Shown: in pieces, positions 54,340 to 63,858 of the stretch
How the letters are laid out: each line of letters begins with the position of its first letter
Position numbering within the stretch: position 1 is the first letter of the stretch
Origin: Allocoleopsis franciscana PCC 7113
Lineage (GTDB): Bacteria > Cyanobacteriota > Cyanobacteriia > Cyanobacteriales > Coleofasciculaceae
DNA: 64,000 bases
Assembly (NCBI RefSeq): GCF_000317515.1
Contig: NC_019738.1
Location: forward strand, 5,606,001 to 5,670,000
Reading direction: 5' to 3'
Notes under the pieces: generated by a model
What the model saw: only the letters and a program-made list of their open reading frames with translations
Told to the model about the DNA's origin: nothing
Database searches by the model: none
Program-made: the position numbers and the translations under genes

Positions 54340-55870
54340 TAAAACCCCACCCAAAATTGACTCTTTTAAAATGGTTAAAATTCTAGTTGTTGAAGATGAA
54401 AGAATCATTGCCCTAAACCTAACAGAAAATTTAGAATCTCTTGGCTATGCTGTTGTGGGAATCGCGGCTTCTGGAGAAAAAGCGGTTGAAAAAGCGACAC
54501 AACTATGTCCAGATTTAGTATTGATGGATATCCAACTCAAAGGCAACATTGATGGTATCCAAGCCGCTGAGCAAATTTGGGAAAGTCTCTCGATTCCCGT
54601 CATCTTTGTAACAGGACATTCCGATCAAAGTACTCTGGAACGAGCGACAATAATAGCCCCCTTCGGGTATATTCTCAAACCAGTGAAAGAGAAGGAATTA
54701 TCTGTAGCGATTTCCATCGCCTTGCAGCGATATGAACGAGAGCAATTGCTCAGTGCCATTCTTAGGGGTATGGGGGATGCGGTGATTGTGGTTGATAAAG
54801 AACACCGTGTCAAGTCTCTCAATAAGGTGGCTGAATCACTAACAGGTTGGCAGGTTTCTGAAGCGAGAGAGCGGCTGTTGACAGAGGTACTCAATCTTGT
54901 TGATGAACAGACTCAGCAGCCTGTAGACAACCCAGTCACAGCAGCACTCCAACAGGATGCCATCCTCTATTTGCGAGAGAATACTCTATTAATGTCCAAG
55001 AATGGTACAACCATTCCCATTGGAGATAGCGCTGCTCCAATTAAGGATAATAAGGGTGCTCTAGCCGGAGCCGTTTTGGTTTTTAGAGATATTAGCGACC
55101 GTAAAAGAGCAGAACTTGCCATTCGCCAACAGTTAGAAAAAGAGCAAAAACTCAACCAACTCCAAACCCAATTTATCCACACTGTCTCTCATGAATACCG
55201 CACACCTTTGAGTGTCATCCTTGCCTGTTCTCATCTATTAGAAAACAATGTTGAGCGATTAGACACAGAGAAGCAACTCCGAAATTGTCAGAAAATTCAA
55301 AACTCTGTCAAGTATATGGTTGAGTTGCTAGAAAATGTTTGGCTCTATAAGCAAGCCGAGTCGGGTCAACTAAAATTGAACCCAGCCCGGCTGAATTTAC
55401 AGAAGTTTTGTAGCCAGTTAGTCGAAGAATACCAACTCATGCATAGTGATAGGCAAGAGATTCAATTCATTTTGCGTGGCAAGCGTACCACGGCCTGTGT
55501 GGATAAAAAATTACTCCAACAAATTTTGGGTAATCTACTTTCCAACGCCCTCAAGTATTCTCCTGATAAAGGTACAGTGAGTATAACAATGACTTGTAAG
55601 AATAACCGAGTTATCTTTCAAGTTTGCGATCAGGGTATTGGCATCCCTCTCGAAGACCAACCTCATATTTTTGAGCCATTCCATCGAGCAGCAAATGTTG
55701 ATGTTATCCGTGGCACAGGGATGGGGTTGGCAATTGTTAAAAAGGCAGTGGATATACATGGAGGAGAGATATCCTTTGAGAGTGAAGTTGATGTTGGCAC
55801 TACCTTCTCTGTTATCCTACCAATGGTTCAGGCAGAACCCTCTTCTGTCACTCTCCCAGAATTCAAATAA
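54326..55870 (+). CDS. Receiver-PAS-histidine kinase hybrid (second copy)
   Basis: A 514-residue paralogue of the preceding gene, with the same domain order. The receiver acceptor is D68 (LVLMDIQLKGN), followed by a PAS domain with the same DNPVTAALQQDA block, HisKA (HTVSHEYRTPLSV, H289) and an HATPase (GNLLSNALKYSPDKG, GTGMGLAIVKKA). The two receivers are very similar (DGIQAAEQIW, GHSD.STLERA in both), but the kinase halves have diverged. It starts at a GTG with a strong AGGAGG site inside the end of the previous gene (14-base overlap). Confidence 0.9.
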   Translation: MILIDKTPPKIDSFKMVKILVVEDERIIALNLTENLESLGYAVVGIAASGEKAVEKATQLCPDLVLMDIQLKGNIDGIQAAEQIWESLSIPVIFVTGHSDQSTLERATIIAPFGYILKPVKEKELSVAISIALQRYEREQLLSAILRGMGDAVIVVDKEHRVKSLNKVAESLTGWQVSEARERLLTEVLNLVDEQTQQPVDNPVTAALQQDAILYLRENTLLMSKNGTTIPIGDSAAPIKDNKGALAGAVLVFRDISDRKRAELAIRQQLEKEQKLNQLQTQFIHTVSHEYRTPLSVILACSHLLENNVERLDTEKQLRNCQKIQNSVKYMVELLENVWLYKQAESGQLKLNPARLNLQKFCSQLVEEYQLMHSDRQEIQFILRGKRTTACVDKKLLQQILGNLLSNALKYSPDKGTVSITMTCKNNRVIFQVCDQGIGIPLEDQPHIFEPFHRAANVDVIRGTGMGLAIVKKAVDIHGGEISFESEVDVGTTFSVILPMVQAEPSSVTLPEFK

Positions 55871-56022
55871 AGAAATAAAACCTCTTGATCTCTACAAGAC
55901 AAGTAGAACAATAGATGTAGAATTACAGATTCTCAAAAATTTAGCCAGGAAGGCACAGCCAACAGTATCATTTATTTATTGATGTTGATGAATATTGGGC
56001 AGGCTATAAAGACTTATAAGAA

Positions 56023-58026
56023 TTAGTTGTGAGAGTGATTGTTGTTTTCTTCGCTGTTGAAAGGTCTCTCAAAAATTAACGGTAGTGTTACGGTAAAAGT
56101 GGCTCCCAGCCCTTCTCTTGAACTTTTTGCGTAGACTGTCCCACCGTGAAGTTCTACTAAATGGCGGACAATCGCTAGTCCTAGACCTAATCCACCGAAA
56201 ACTCTGGTTGTTGTACTATCCTCTTGACGAAAATGCTCAAAAACGTGGGGGAGGAAGTCCGGATTGATACCTTGGCCTGTATCACTTACCTGGATTTGAG
56301 CATAAGAGGTTGAAGGTTGAATATTGGCAGGTTGTACTGTATTAGCAAAATCGTAGACGAGGTGATCTTCTCTACTTTCAACGTTCAACTGGTTGACTTT
56401 CAACCTTGTAACAACAGACAGCCGGACTTCTACCTTTCCCCCTTCGGGTGTAAACTTAATTGCATTCGAGAGCAGATTCCAAATCACTTGTTGTAGGCGA
56501 TTAGAATCACCCAAAACTTGTCCTACTTTTGGGTCAAAAAAAGTCTGAATTTGAATAGATTTAGCTTGGGCCGCTAAATACACAGTATCAATAGCAGCTT
56601 CAATGGTCGATACTAAATTGACCGGAGAGACATTGAGGCTCAGCTTGCCTTGCAAAATCCGAGAGACATCCAACAAATCTTCAATCAGTTGTGTTAACAA
56701 CTTGGCATTGCGTTCGATCGTCACTAACGCACGTTCCGTTGTGGCTTCATTGCACTGACGGGTTCGGAGTACATTTGACCATCCCAAGATGGGATTGAGA
56801 GGAGTTCTAAGTTCGTGGGAGAGGACAGCAAGAAATTCATCTTTCAGGCGGTTGGCTGCCTCCGCTGCCTTTTGTGCCGCTTCGCTATCAGCACGGGCGA
56901 TTTGTTCGCGTGAGAGCAGTTCATCCTTCTCTCGATTGGATTCTTCTAGGCGAGTGTTAGCTTTTTGGAGTTCACTGTTGAGTTGAAGAAGCTGTTCATT
57001 GAGTTGGGCGCGAGCTTGATGCTCTAGAACCCGTACCCCTTCCACGGCTAGTGCAACTTGAGTTTTGCTCTGTTGGGTGGTGGCACATCCCACCAACAAA
57101 CTCACGGCACACTGCACCAGCAAACTGAGTTTGTGAACCGACAAAACTTCTGCGGGTAAAGGGAAGCTAGGCAATGAGATGGCATCAGGATAAGTGAGGA
57201 GATAAGCCAGCAGTGTCACTAGTACACAGAAGCTGGAAGTCAACATGCCACCTGTTACCCCAAAACGAGTTGCCGCCCAGAGCATGGGTATAAAGCTCAA
57301 AAACGAGAACTGCTGAAACACAAAGCCAGCATTATTGCTTTTTGAAACAGTGAGGGCGGCTGTGGCGATGGTGAGCAGCATGATGGTGACCACTTCTACC
57401 CAGAATCTACGGGATTGGCAATCCCTGACAAGATGGGGTTCGTTGGCTGGGTGAGGAAGCGATAACCAGCCCCAGCGTTGCAAGCAGGGAGTTAGTACTA
57501 ACAGGGCTGTGGGTGCGATCGCCAGTGTTCCCAAGGCATTGCCTAGCCACCAGTGCAAAATGCTTCGATCAAGTCCAGATAAAGGCATCTTGCCCACAAA
57601 GACTAAAGCGAAACTCCCGACAAAAGCGGAGGTAGCACAGGCGGCTAAGGGTGCACTCAAAGTAAAGGCGACGGCATCCCTCAGCGTTGAGAGGGAAAGG
57701 GTTGCCATAAAGCAGCGCCGATAAAGAAACCAAGCCACTAAGGGTTCCGTGGCGTCGGTTAAAGCCATGATTTGAGTCCAGCCTTCATTCCCCCACTGCG
57801 GTGCAATTAATATTGAACTGACGGCTGTCAGCAGCACTCCCACCGGCCCAAACCACAGAGTCAGTGCGATCGCCACACCAGACGGGGGAAACCACAAAGA
57901 CACAGCAGGCTGAATTCGGTAAATCAGCGCCATGCCGTGAGCTAAAAGCAAAACCAACAAACCTAATGGAAGAATTAGCCACCAACGTTGGGGCACAAAG
58001 ACAATAGAATTTAACTTCCTAGGCAT
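56023..58026 (-). CDS. MASE1-domain sensor histidine kinase
   Basis: A 667-residue membrane kinase. The N-terminal half is a MASE1 sensor of about eight helices (SLWFPPSGVAIALTLWFGPV, then WWLGNALGTLAIAPTALLVL). A coiled coil follows at about 335-395 (LNEQLLQLNSELQKANTRLE). The HisKA site is FLAVLSHELRTPLNPILGW with H404, and the HATPase has NLLSNAIKFTPEGGKV and GGLGLGLAIVRHLVELHGG. No receiver is attached. It is convergent with the KaiB-like/kinase operon and divergent from nnr. Confidence 0.92.
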   Translation of the reverse strand: MPRKLNSIVFVPQRWWLILPLGLLVLLLAHGMALIYRIQPAVSLWFPPSGVAIALTLWFGPVGVLLTAVSSILIAPQWGNEGWTQIMALTDATEPLVAWFLYRRCFMATLSLSTLRDAVAFTLSAPLAACATSAFVGSFALVFVGKMPLSGLDRSILHWWLGNALGTLAIAPTALLVLTPCLQRWGWLSLPHPANEPHLVRDCQSRRFWVEVVTIMLLTIATAALTVSKSNNAGFVFQQFSFLSFIPMLWAATRFGVTGGMLTSSFCVLVTLLAYLLTYPDAISLPSFPLPAEVLSVHKLSLLVQCAVSLLVGCATTQQSKTQVALAVEGVRVLEHQARAQLNEQLLQLNSELQKANTRLEESNREKDELLSREQIARADSEAAQKAAEAANRLKDEFLAVLSHELRTPLNPILGWSNVLRTRQCNEATTERALVTIERNAKLLTQLIEDLLDVSRILQGKLSLNVSPVNLVSTIEAAIDTVYLAAQAKSIQIQTFFDPKVGQVLGDSNRLQQVIWNLLSNAIKFTPEGGKVEVRLSVVTRLKVNQLNVESREDHLVYDFANTVQPANIQPSTSYAQIQVSDTGQGINPDFLPHVFEHFRQEDSTTTRVFGGLGLGLAIVRHLVELHGGTVYAKSSREGLGATFTVTLPLIFERPFNSEENNNHSHN

Positions 58027-58218
58027 GGGTGTGGCGTCAATTAAGTCTATCTGACTTGATAAATTTTGATCAATATCAGGGTCATGCTGCGCTACTTCCC
58101 CACCCGCAACCGATGAAGCTGAAAGTGGTGCTGATTTCTCTATCCTAAAAGAAGGATTTGATTAACCCCACCCCCTTGTTGAGTAGATATATTCAGATTT
58201 CTCAGGTAATTTAGACCC

Positions 58219-59784
58219 TTGGCACATACTACGAATCGGCAAGAACAAATCGAGCAAGTTGTCGTCACAGCCCAGCAAATGCGCGAGATTGAAGGGCGCA
58301 TCTTTGAGGCAGGAATGCCAGTTGCCGCGTTGATGGAAAAAGTGGCTGGGTTGATTTCCCTTCGTCTTCAGGCGCTTTTTCCCCTTTCTCACTATCACCG
58401 TGTCGGTGTATTAGTGGGGCCAGGTCATAATGGCGGGGATGCTGCTGTGGTGGCGCGAGAGTTGCATTTACAGGGTTATGAGGTACTGATTTATCGCCCG
58501 ATCGCTAAACTCAAGGAACTCACCTCTGGGCATACCCAGTATGCCGCCAGTTTGGGCATTCCCGTTTACGAGCAGATTGAGCCGTTGCAAAACTGTGACC
58601 TAATCATTGATGGGTTGTTTGGGTTTGGTCAAACGCGATCGCTCTCTGGGAACCTCGCGGATGCCGTTAACCGATTCAATCAGGGGTCTCAACCCATTGT
58701 CAGTATTGACCTGCCTTCAGGTATCCATACTGATACCGGAGAAGTGCTGGGAACAGCGGTTCGCGCAACCCGCACCTTTTGCTTAGGATTATGGAAACTC
58801 GCCTTTCTGCAAGACCAAGCCTTGGAGTATATCGGGAAAGCGGAGTTAATTGATTTTGGCATCCCAGCCCAGGATGTTTGGGCAATCTTGAAACAGCCCG
58901 CAGGACTGTTACGCATGAGTGCCACCGTGGCGCGAAACTATCTGCCCTTGCCTCGCCCAGCCGTCACTTATAAATATAAAGAAGGACACCTGCTGTTAAT
59001 TTGTGGCTCACGTCGGTATGCGGGTGGGGCCATTTTGACGGGATTGGGAGCGCGTGCTAGTGGGGTGGGGATGCTCTCGATGGCTGTCCCCGAATCCCTC
59101 AAACCCTTGCTCGTGAGTCATTTGCCAGAAGCGCTGATTATCGGTTGCCCGGAAACTCCAGCAGGCGCGATCGCTCATTTACCCGAAGCCATAGACTTGG
59201 AAGATTACAGTGCGATCGCTTGTGGCCCTGGCTTGACACGAGAGGCTAAACCTGTTATAGAATCTGTGATCGAGGCTCAATGTCCTCTGGTTCTCGATGC
59301 AGATGGCTTAAATATCCTTGCTGAACTCAGAACCATCCCAACTTTGTTGAGGCGTAAGACGCCCACGGTGTTAACCCCTCATGTTGGGGAGTTTAAGCGT
59401 TTATTCCCCGACTCAGCCGGTTTACTTCCAGACCGAGTCAGTGCGGTTTGGAAGGCGTCCCAGTTGAGTCGGGCTGTGGTGTTGTTAAAAGGGGCGAGAA
59501 CGGCGATCGCTCATGCTGGAAGCTCTGTGTGGCTGATTCCGGAAAGCACACCCGCTCTGGCTCGTGGGGGTAGTGGGGATGTTCTCACCGGATTGATCGG
59601 GGGTCTAGTGGCGTATCCATCCTTGAGTGAACAGCCTTTAGAAGCCATTGTCGCAACGGCGGCTTGGTGGCACGCTCAAGCGGGTATTTTGGCGGCGCAG
59701 GAGCGGACTGAGTTGGGGGTCGATGCGTTTACCTTGACCCAGTATTTGATGCAGGTGGTGCAAAAAGCAACGTTGATGCCGTAG
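58219..59784 (+). CDS. nnr: Bifunctional NAD(P)H-hydrate epimerase / ADP-dependent dehydratase
   Basis: This enzyme repairs damaged NAD(P)HX. The N-terminal YjeF/NnrE epimerase (about residues 1-215) shows GVLVGPGHNGGDAAVVAREL and VSIDLPSGIHTDTGEVLG. The C-terminal ribokinase-like NnrD dehydratase shows VTYKYKEGHLLLICGSRRYA, CGPGLT, LDADGLN, LTPHVGEFKRLF and LARGGSGDVLTGLIGG. At 521 residues it is the usual length. The start is a TTG at 58219 (MAHTTNRQEQ), and the N-terminal frame has no ATG nearby. Confidence 0.94.
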   Translation: MAHTTNRQEQIEQVVVTAQQMREIEGRIFEAGMPVAALMEKVAGLISLRLQALFPLSHYHRVGVLVGPGHNGGDAAVVARELHLQGYEVLIYRPIAKLKELTSGHTQYAASLGIPVYEQIEPLQNCDLIIDGLFGFGQTRSLSGNLADAVNRFNQGSQPIVSIDLPSGIHTDTGEVLGTAVRATRTFCLGLWKLAFLQDQALEYIGKAELIDFGIPAQDVWAILKQPAGLLRMSATVARNYLPLPRPAVTYKYKEGHLLLICGSRRYAGGAILTGLGARASGVGMLSMAVPESLKPLLVSHLPEALIIGCPETPAGAIAHLPEAIDLEDYSAIACGPGLTREAKPVIESVIEAQCPLVLDADGLNILAELRTIPTLLRRKTPTVLTPHVGEFKRLFPDSAGLLPDRVSAVWKASQLSRAVVLLKGARTAIAHAGSSVWLIPESTPALARGGSGDVLTGLIGGLVAYPSLSEQPLEAIVATAAWWHAQAGILAAQERTELGVDAFTLTQYLMQVVQKATLMP

Positions 59785-60216
59785 CGATCGCTCGTTTCAA
59801 ACCCTTGAGGCGAACCGATCCTCCTGAGAATGTGAAGTTTTTTAACATGTTGCGTAACTTCTCAGTAAACGCCTGACCAGTTAATAGAGGCACTAGATCA
59901 GCTTGAGCAAAATAACTCACCCATCCAAATTCCCCTCTGGTTTTCAAAGTTATCGGGACACGTTCAGTGTAAAGGTCTAGTTTTTTAGGGAAGCCAAACC
60001 CACGCCACTATTCGTACTCAGGGAGCCTATCTGCAAATTCGTCCTCTTGCATAAGTGACCAAGCGCTGGAGGTAAATACTACTACCAGGTAGCCAAGTTT
60101 GACGGGAAGTCAATAATTCCTCGCCGATGAGTACGGCATCGCGTTTAAACTATGGGATTGCCCCTCCACAGTCACTTTATAAATCAACTTCTACCAAACT
60201 CATTTCTATTTAACTT
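59785..60216. other. Intergenic region with a MITE-end fragment
   Basis: About 430 bases with no gene. CCTCTTGCATAAGT at 60043-60056 matches the end of the MITE-like element at 33492-33625 in inverted form, probably a relic of the same family. No full second end is seen. Confidence 0.5.
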
Positions 60217-62724
60217 ATGTTTCTCGAAACATCATCTGAAACTCTCGGCTCTCTATCTTCTGATACCCTCAAGCATTTGAATACAGCTTACCTAGGGTTA
60301 TCAGGCTCAGATTTGTCGTCACTAGAACTGAGCGACTTATGGGGAGGAAACATAGTCCAGGGGAGTTCTCTCGATCCCTTGAGTGTAGCTGCTTCTGAAA
60401 GAAGCTTAGAGACAACTTACACAATCGAACAGTTCAATGATTCTCTGATTGATAGCCAAACCTCTATTAGCGGAATCCAGGGAACCAAGTGGAACGACCT
60501 GAATGGCAACGGAGTCCAGGATACAGGAGAAGCGGGTCTAGCGGGTTGGACAATTTACCTCGACCAGAACAACAATGGCACGTTAGACACAGGTGAAACA
60601 TCCACGACGACAGACGCTAACGGGAATTACAGCTTCACAGGCTTAGCCGCAGGAACTTATACCGTGGCTGAGGTGATGCAATCGGGTTGGCAACAGACTT
60701 CTCCAGGGGCTGTGACCAACGGCAGTTTTGAAACGGGGAGTTTAACGGGTTGGAATACCATCGGCAGTACCGAAGTCCAGACAGCTTCCTATGGTGTCAC
60801 TCCCACCCAGGGAACCTACCAGGCTGTGCTGACTAATGGTTCGGGTTCTGTGACGGATTCTGCCTTGGAAAGTTTTTTTGGATGGTCTGCCGGAACTTTG
60901 GATGGCATGGGTAATGGCAATGCCACTGAAGGTTCGGCGATGAAGTTGTCAACAATCACAGTAGCAGCCGGAAGCACGTTGACCTTTGATTGGAACTTCC
61001 TAACCAATGAATCAACACCCAGCAGCTATAACGATTTTGCCTTTGTCTCCATCAATGGCTTGACGGAATTGGCAGACACCAATAGTACCTTCGCTCTTTC
61101 CCCCACCGTTTTCACTGAACAGACAGGATACAAAAAGTTCTCCTATACCTTCAGGGCAGCAGGCACTTATACGATTGGGCTTGGGGTTGTCGATGCGGGG
61201 GATAAAACGGTTGATTCGGCACTAGTGGTTGACAATTTTTCGCTGACACCCAATGGAGTTTATCAAGTAAATCTCGCTTCAGGTCAGACGGTTAACAACA
61301 TTAACTTTGGTAGCAAAGGCGTATCAGTACTCGCTGAGCCTAACGACACCATTCCCAGTGCGATTGACAGCGGACTCAGCTCGTCTAATCCTGGTACCTT
61401 TAAGGACAAAGGTGCGATCGGTGACAATCCTAACGTAGCGTCAGATCTTGATGTAGACTTCGTCAAGTTCGATCTTAAGGCAGGCGACAAAGCCACCATC
61501 GACATCGATACCAACCCACTTGTCTCTTCTTTAGATTCCTTTGTGCAGGTATTTGACTCGGCGGGAAATCTGGTGGCTTTCAATGACAATGGTGCCGCCT
61601 CTGGTGAAACCTCTTCCTTAGATTCTTTCCTGGAGTTTACTGCGACCACGACTGGCACCTATTACCTGGCTGTGAGTGGTAAAGGCAATTCGTCCTACAA
61701 CCCCAATGTACAGGGTAGTGGTGCTTCAGGGAGTACTGGCGGTTATAACTTAGAGGTTTCGGTGATTCCCAAGTTTAGCAGCAACTTTGGCTACGGTCTG
61801 GTTGATGCCGCAGCCGCTGTCGCGAGTGCTACTGGACAGGACAGTGCCTTCGCTGATGTTGCGTATTTTGGTGGGCAGAATGATTGGGGAGTCAATGCGG
61901 TTAAGGCTCCCGAAGCTTGGGCACAAGGGTTCACGGGTGAAGGCATCGTTGTCGCCGTTATCGATACGGGGGTTGACTACAAGCACCCTGATTTAGATGC
62001 CAATATCTGGGTCAACGAGGGTGAAATTGCAGGCAATGGTGTTGATGATGATGGCAATGGCTATATCGATGATGTCAATGGTTGGGATTTTGTGGCTGGC
62101 GATAATGATGCCATGGATGTGTATGGTCACGGCACCCATGTTGCCGGTACAATCGCCGCTGAAAAGAATGATTTTGGAGTCACTGGCATTGCCTACAATG
62201 CCAAAATCATGCCTGTGAAAGTACTCGATGACAATGGCAGTGGTAGCAATGTTGATGTTGCTGCTGGAATTAAATATGCCGCTGATAACGGTGCTGATGT
62301 GATTAACCTCAGCTTGGGAGGAGGATATTCTTCTGAGATTAAAGATGCCGTTGAATATGCGACAGCCAAAGGTGCGGTTGTGGTTATGGCAGCAGGAAAT
62401 GAATCTGGCAGCCAACCCGGTTTTCCAGCTAGCTTCGCGAACCAATGGGGTGTTGCGGTTGGAGCCGTCGATAGTAATAACAAGATGGCTGACTTTTCTA
62501 ACAAGGCAGGAAGCACAGAACTGGATTACGTTGTCGCTCCAGGAGTCGATGTGTACTCTACAACTCCAGGTAACACCTATCAGTCCTTTAATGGCACATC
62601 AATGGCTACTCCCCATGTAGCTGGTGTCGCAGCGCTGATTTTAAGTGCTAATCCGAACCTCACGCCTGCTGAAGTTGAGAGTCTCCTGACTAAAACCGCA
62701 AATCCGACAGCTATTACCGTCTAG
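60217..62724 (+). CDS. Multidomain subtilisin-like (S8) protease
   Basis: An 835-residue predicted extracellular serine protease. An SdrD_B-like module (GIQGTKWNDLNGNGVQDTGE, about 86-165) comes first, then a beta-sandwich segment (about 168-345, NGSFETGSLTGWN) and a pre-peptidase C-terminal-like (PPC) domain at about 374-515 (PNDT..., VDFVKFDLKAGDKATIDIDT). The catalytic S8 domain lies at the C-terminus, with triad D583 (VIDTGVDYKHPDL), H638 (YGHGTHVAGT) and S795 (FNGTSMATPHVAG). The oxyanion N728 is in AAGNESG. A stray FGYGLVDAAAAVA, which normally ends an S8 domain, sits before it at 524-536. There is no classical signal peptide. Confidence 0.9.
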   Translation: MFLETSSETLGSLSSDTLKHLNTAYLGLSGSDLSSLELSDLWGGNIVQGSSLDPLSVAASERSLETTYTIEQFNDSLIDSQTSISGIQGTKWNDLNGNGVQDTGEAGLAGWTIYLDQNNNGTLDTGETSTTTDANGNYSFTGLAAGTYTVAEVMQSGWQQTSPGAVTNGSFETGSLTGWNTIGSTEVQTASYGVTPTQGTYQAVLTNGSGSVTDSALESFFGWSAGTLDGMGNGNATEGSAMKLSTITVAAGSTLTFDWNFLTNESTPSSYNDFAFVSINGLTELADTNSTFALSPTVFTEQTGYKKFSYTFRAAGTYTIGLGVVDAGDKTVDSALVVDNFSLTPNGVYQVNLASGQTVNNINFGSKGVSVLAEPNDTIPSAIDSGLSSSNPGTFKDKGAIGDNPNVASDLDVDFVKFDLKAGDKATIDIDTNPLVSSLDSFVQVFDSAGNLVAFNDNGAASGETSSLDSFLEFTATTTGTYYLAVSGKGNSSYNPNVQGSGASGSTGGYNLEVSVIPKFSSNFGYGLVDAAAAVASATGQDSAFADVAYFGGQNDWGVNAVKAPEAWAQGFTGEGIVVAVIDTGVDYKHPDLDANIWVNEGEIAGNGVDDDGNGYIDDVNGWDFVAGDNDAMDVYGHGTHVAGTIAAEKNDFGVTGIAYNAKIMPVKVLDDNGSGSNVDVAAGIKYAADNGADVINLSLGGGYSSEIKDAVEYATAKGAVVVMAAGNESGSQPGFPASFANQWGVAVGAVDSNNKMADFSNKAGSTELDYVVAPGVDVYSTTPGNTYQSFNGTSMATPHVAGVAALILSANPNLTPAEVESLLTKTANPTAITV

Positions 62725-62741
62725 CAATAGTTAATCGGTTA

Positions 62742-62766
62742 GGGAGGAGAAACTTTCTTCTCCCTG
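62742..62766 (+). terminator. Probable terminator of the protease gene
   Basis: AGGGAGGAGAA and TTCTTCTCCCT form a hairpin 18 bases beyond the protease stop. A strong U-run is lacking, so efficiency is uncertain. Confidence 0.55.
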
Positions 62767-62915
62767 CTACAAAATCTTAGTGCAAGCAGGCAGTTCAGTC
62801 AGATGACAGCAATACTGGTTAAAGAGGCGTTAAAGGCGAGAGGGACGATTTCCCAAAAACAACCCCTCCTCTCTAGTACCGGGGTCAAAGGCAGGGGAAC
62901 GAAAGGAGGTGAGGA

Positions 62916-63797
62916 GTGAGCGAGGCTGAGGCTATCGCTATGGTATACACCATACCCAAACTTTCTACCAAACCGGGCTATAAACCCCAGGCTTTTGACA
63001 CGAGCATTGAAACCGACCTGCTAACCTTCTATTTACTTCGTCAGCGCTCACCCCAGGAGCGGTTAAGAATGGCAGCATCGCTAACTCGCAGCGCCCGCAG
63101 GCTTTCGTTAGCTTGTCTGGGTCAACAGTTTAGCCATCTCAATTCACAGCAGTTGGCTTTTAAAATCGCAAGAGCGTGGTTGCAAGAATATTGCCCACCT
63201 GATTTCGTCCCTATAGATAATCCTTCCATGTGGATTCAGGATTCAGTTTCGTTAGCTGCTAAACTCCATCCCATCTTTGAACAATTGTCCATTCCCTACT
63301 ACATTACGGGAGGAGTAGCGGCGATCGCCTATGGAGAACCTCGCACCACACAGGATTTAGACTTAGTGATGGCGATTTCTCCAGATGGCATCGATTCACT
63401 TGTCAGGGCACTCACGGGGGCGGGTTTCTATGTTCCTGGCGTAGATGATGTTAAATCTGACCGAATGAGAACGCTGCAAATTACCGACATGGAAAGCATC
63501 TCTCGTGCCGATTTGATGGTATCCGGGAATGATGAATTTGACCGTCAAAAATTTGAGCGGCGGCGCAGATTTTCTTCTTTAGGAGTAGAAGGGCTTTATT
63601 TTGCTTCTCCGGAGGATGTCATTTTGAACAAACTGCGGTGGCGGCAACGTTCTGGTTCTGAAAAGCAGTGGCGCGATGTTCTGGGTGTGTTGAAGGTTCA
63701 GAACGAGTCTCTAGACTTTAGATACCTCAGAGATTGGGGAGAAGAATTAGGACTTACTGAGGAGTTAGACCGGGCGTTTACTGAGGCAGGAATTTAA
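62916..63797 (+). CDS. Nucleotidyltransferase-like protein (AbiEii-/MNT-like fold)
   Basis: A 293-residue protein. Residues 108-200 look like a nucleotidyltransferase: YYITGGVAAIAYGEPRTTQD with the acidic pair DLDLVM. A conserved block SLGVEGLYFASPEDVILNKL with RQRSGSEKQWRDVLGVL follows, as in AbiEii- and DUF6036-type proteins. The N-terminal 100 residues are helical (RQRSPQERLRMAASLTRSAR) and not part of that fold. It starts with a GTG at 62916 preceded by AAAGGAGG. No AbiEi-like antitoxin gene precedes it, so a toxin role is unsupported. Confidence 0.72.
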   Translation: MSEAEAIAMVYTIPKLSTKPGYKPQAFDTSIETDLLTFYLLRQRSPQERLRMAASLTRSARRLSLACLGQQFSHLNSQQLAFKIARAWLQEYCPPDFVPIDNPSMWIQDSVSLAAKLHPIFEQLSIPYYITGGVAAIAYGEPRTTQDLDLVMAISPDGIDSLVRALTGAGFYVPGVDDVKSDRMRTLQITDMESISRADLMVSGNDEFDRQKFERRRRFSSLGVEGLYFASPEDVILNKLRWRQRSGSEKQWRDVLGVLKVQNESLDFRYLRDWGEELGLTEELDRAFTEAGI

Positions 63798-63833
63798 AGG
63801 AAGATTTATTCTCGCTCATTCCAACAATTAGTT

Positions 63834-63858
63834 ATATATAGCGCGTAGCGCTATATAT
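63834..63858. repeat. Perfect palindromic hairpin
   Basis: ATATATAGCGC and GCGCTATATAT form an 11-bp perfect stem with a GTA loop, 36 bases past the stop of the last gene. It may be a terminator-like or REP-type element. The flanking GC-rich CGCTTC.../TCGCTTCGC stretch is also repetitive. Confidence 0.7.
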
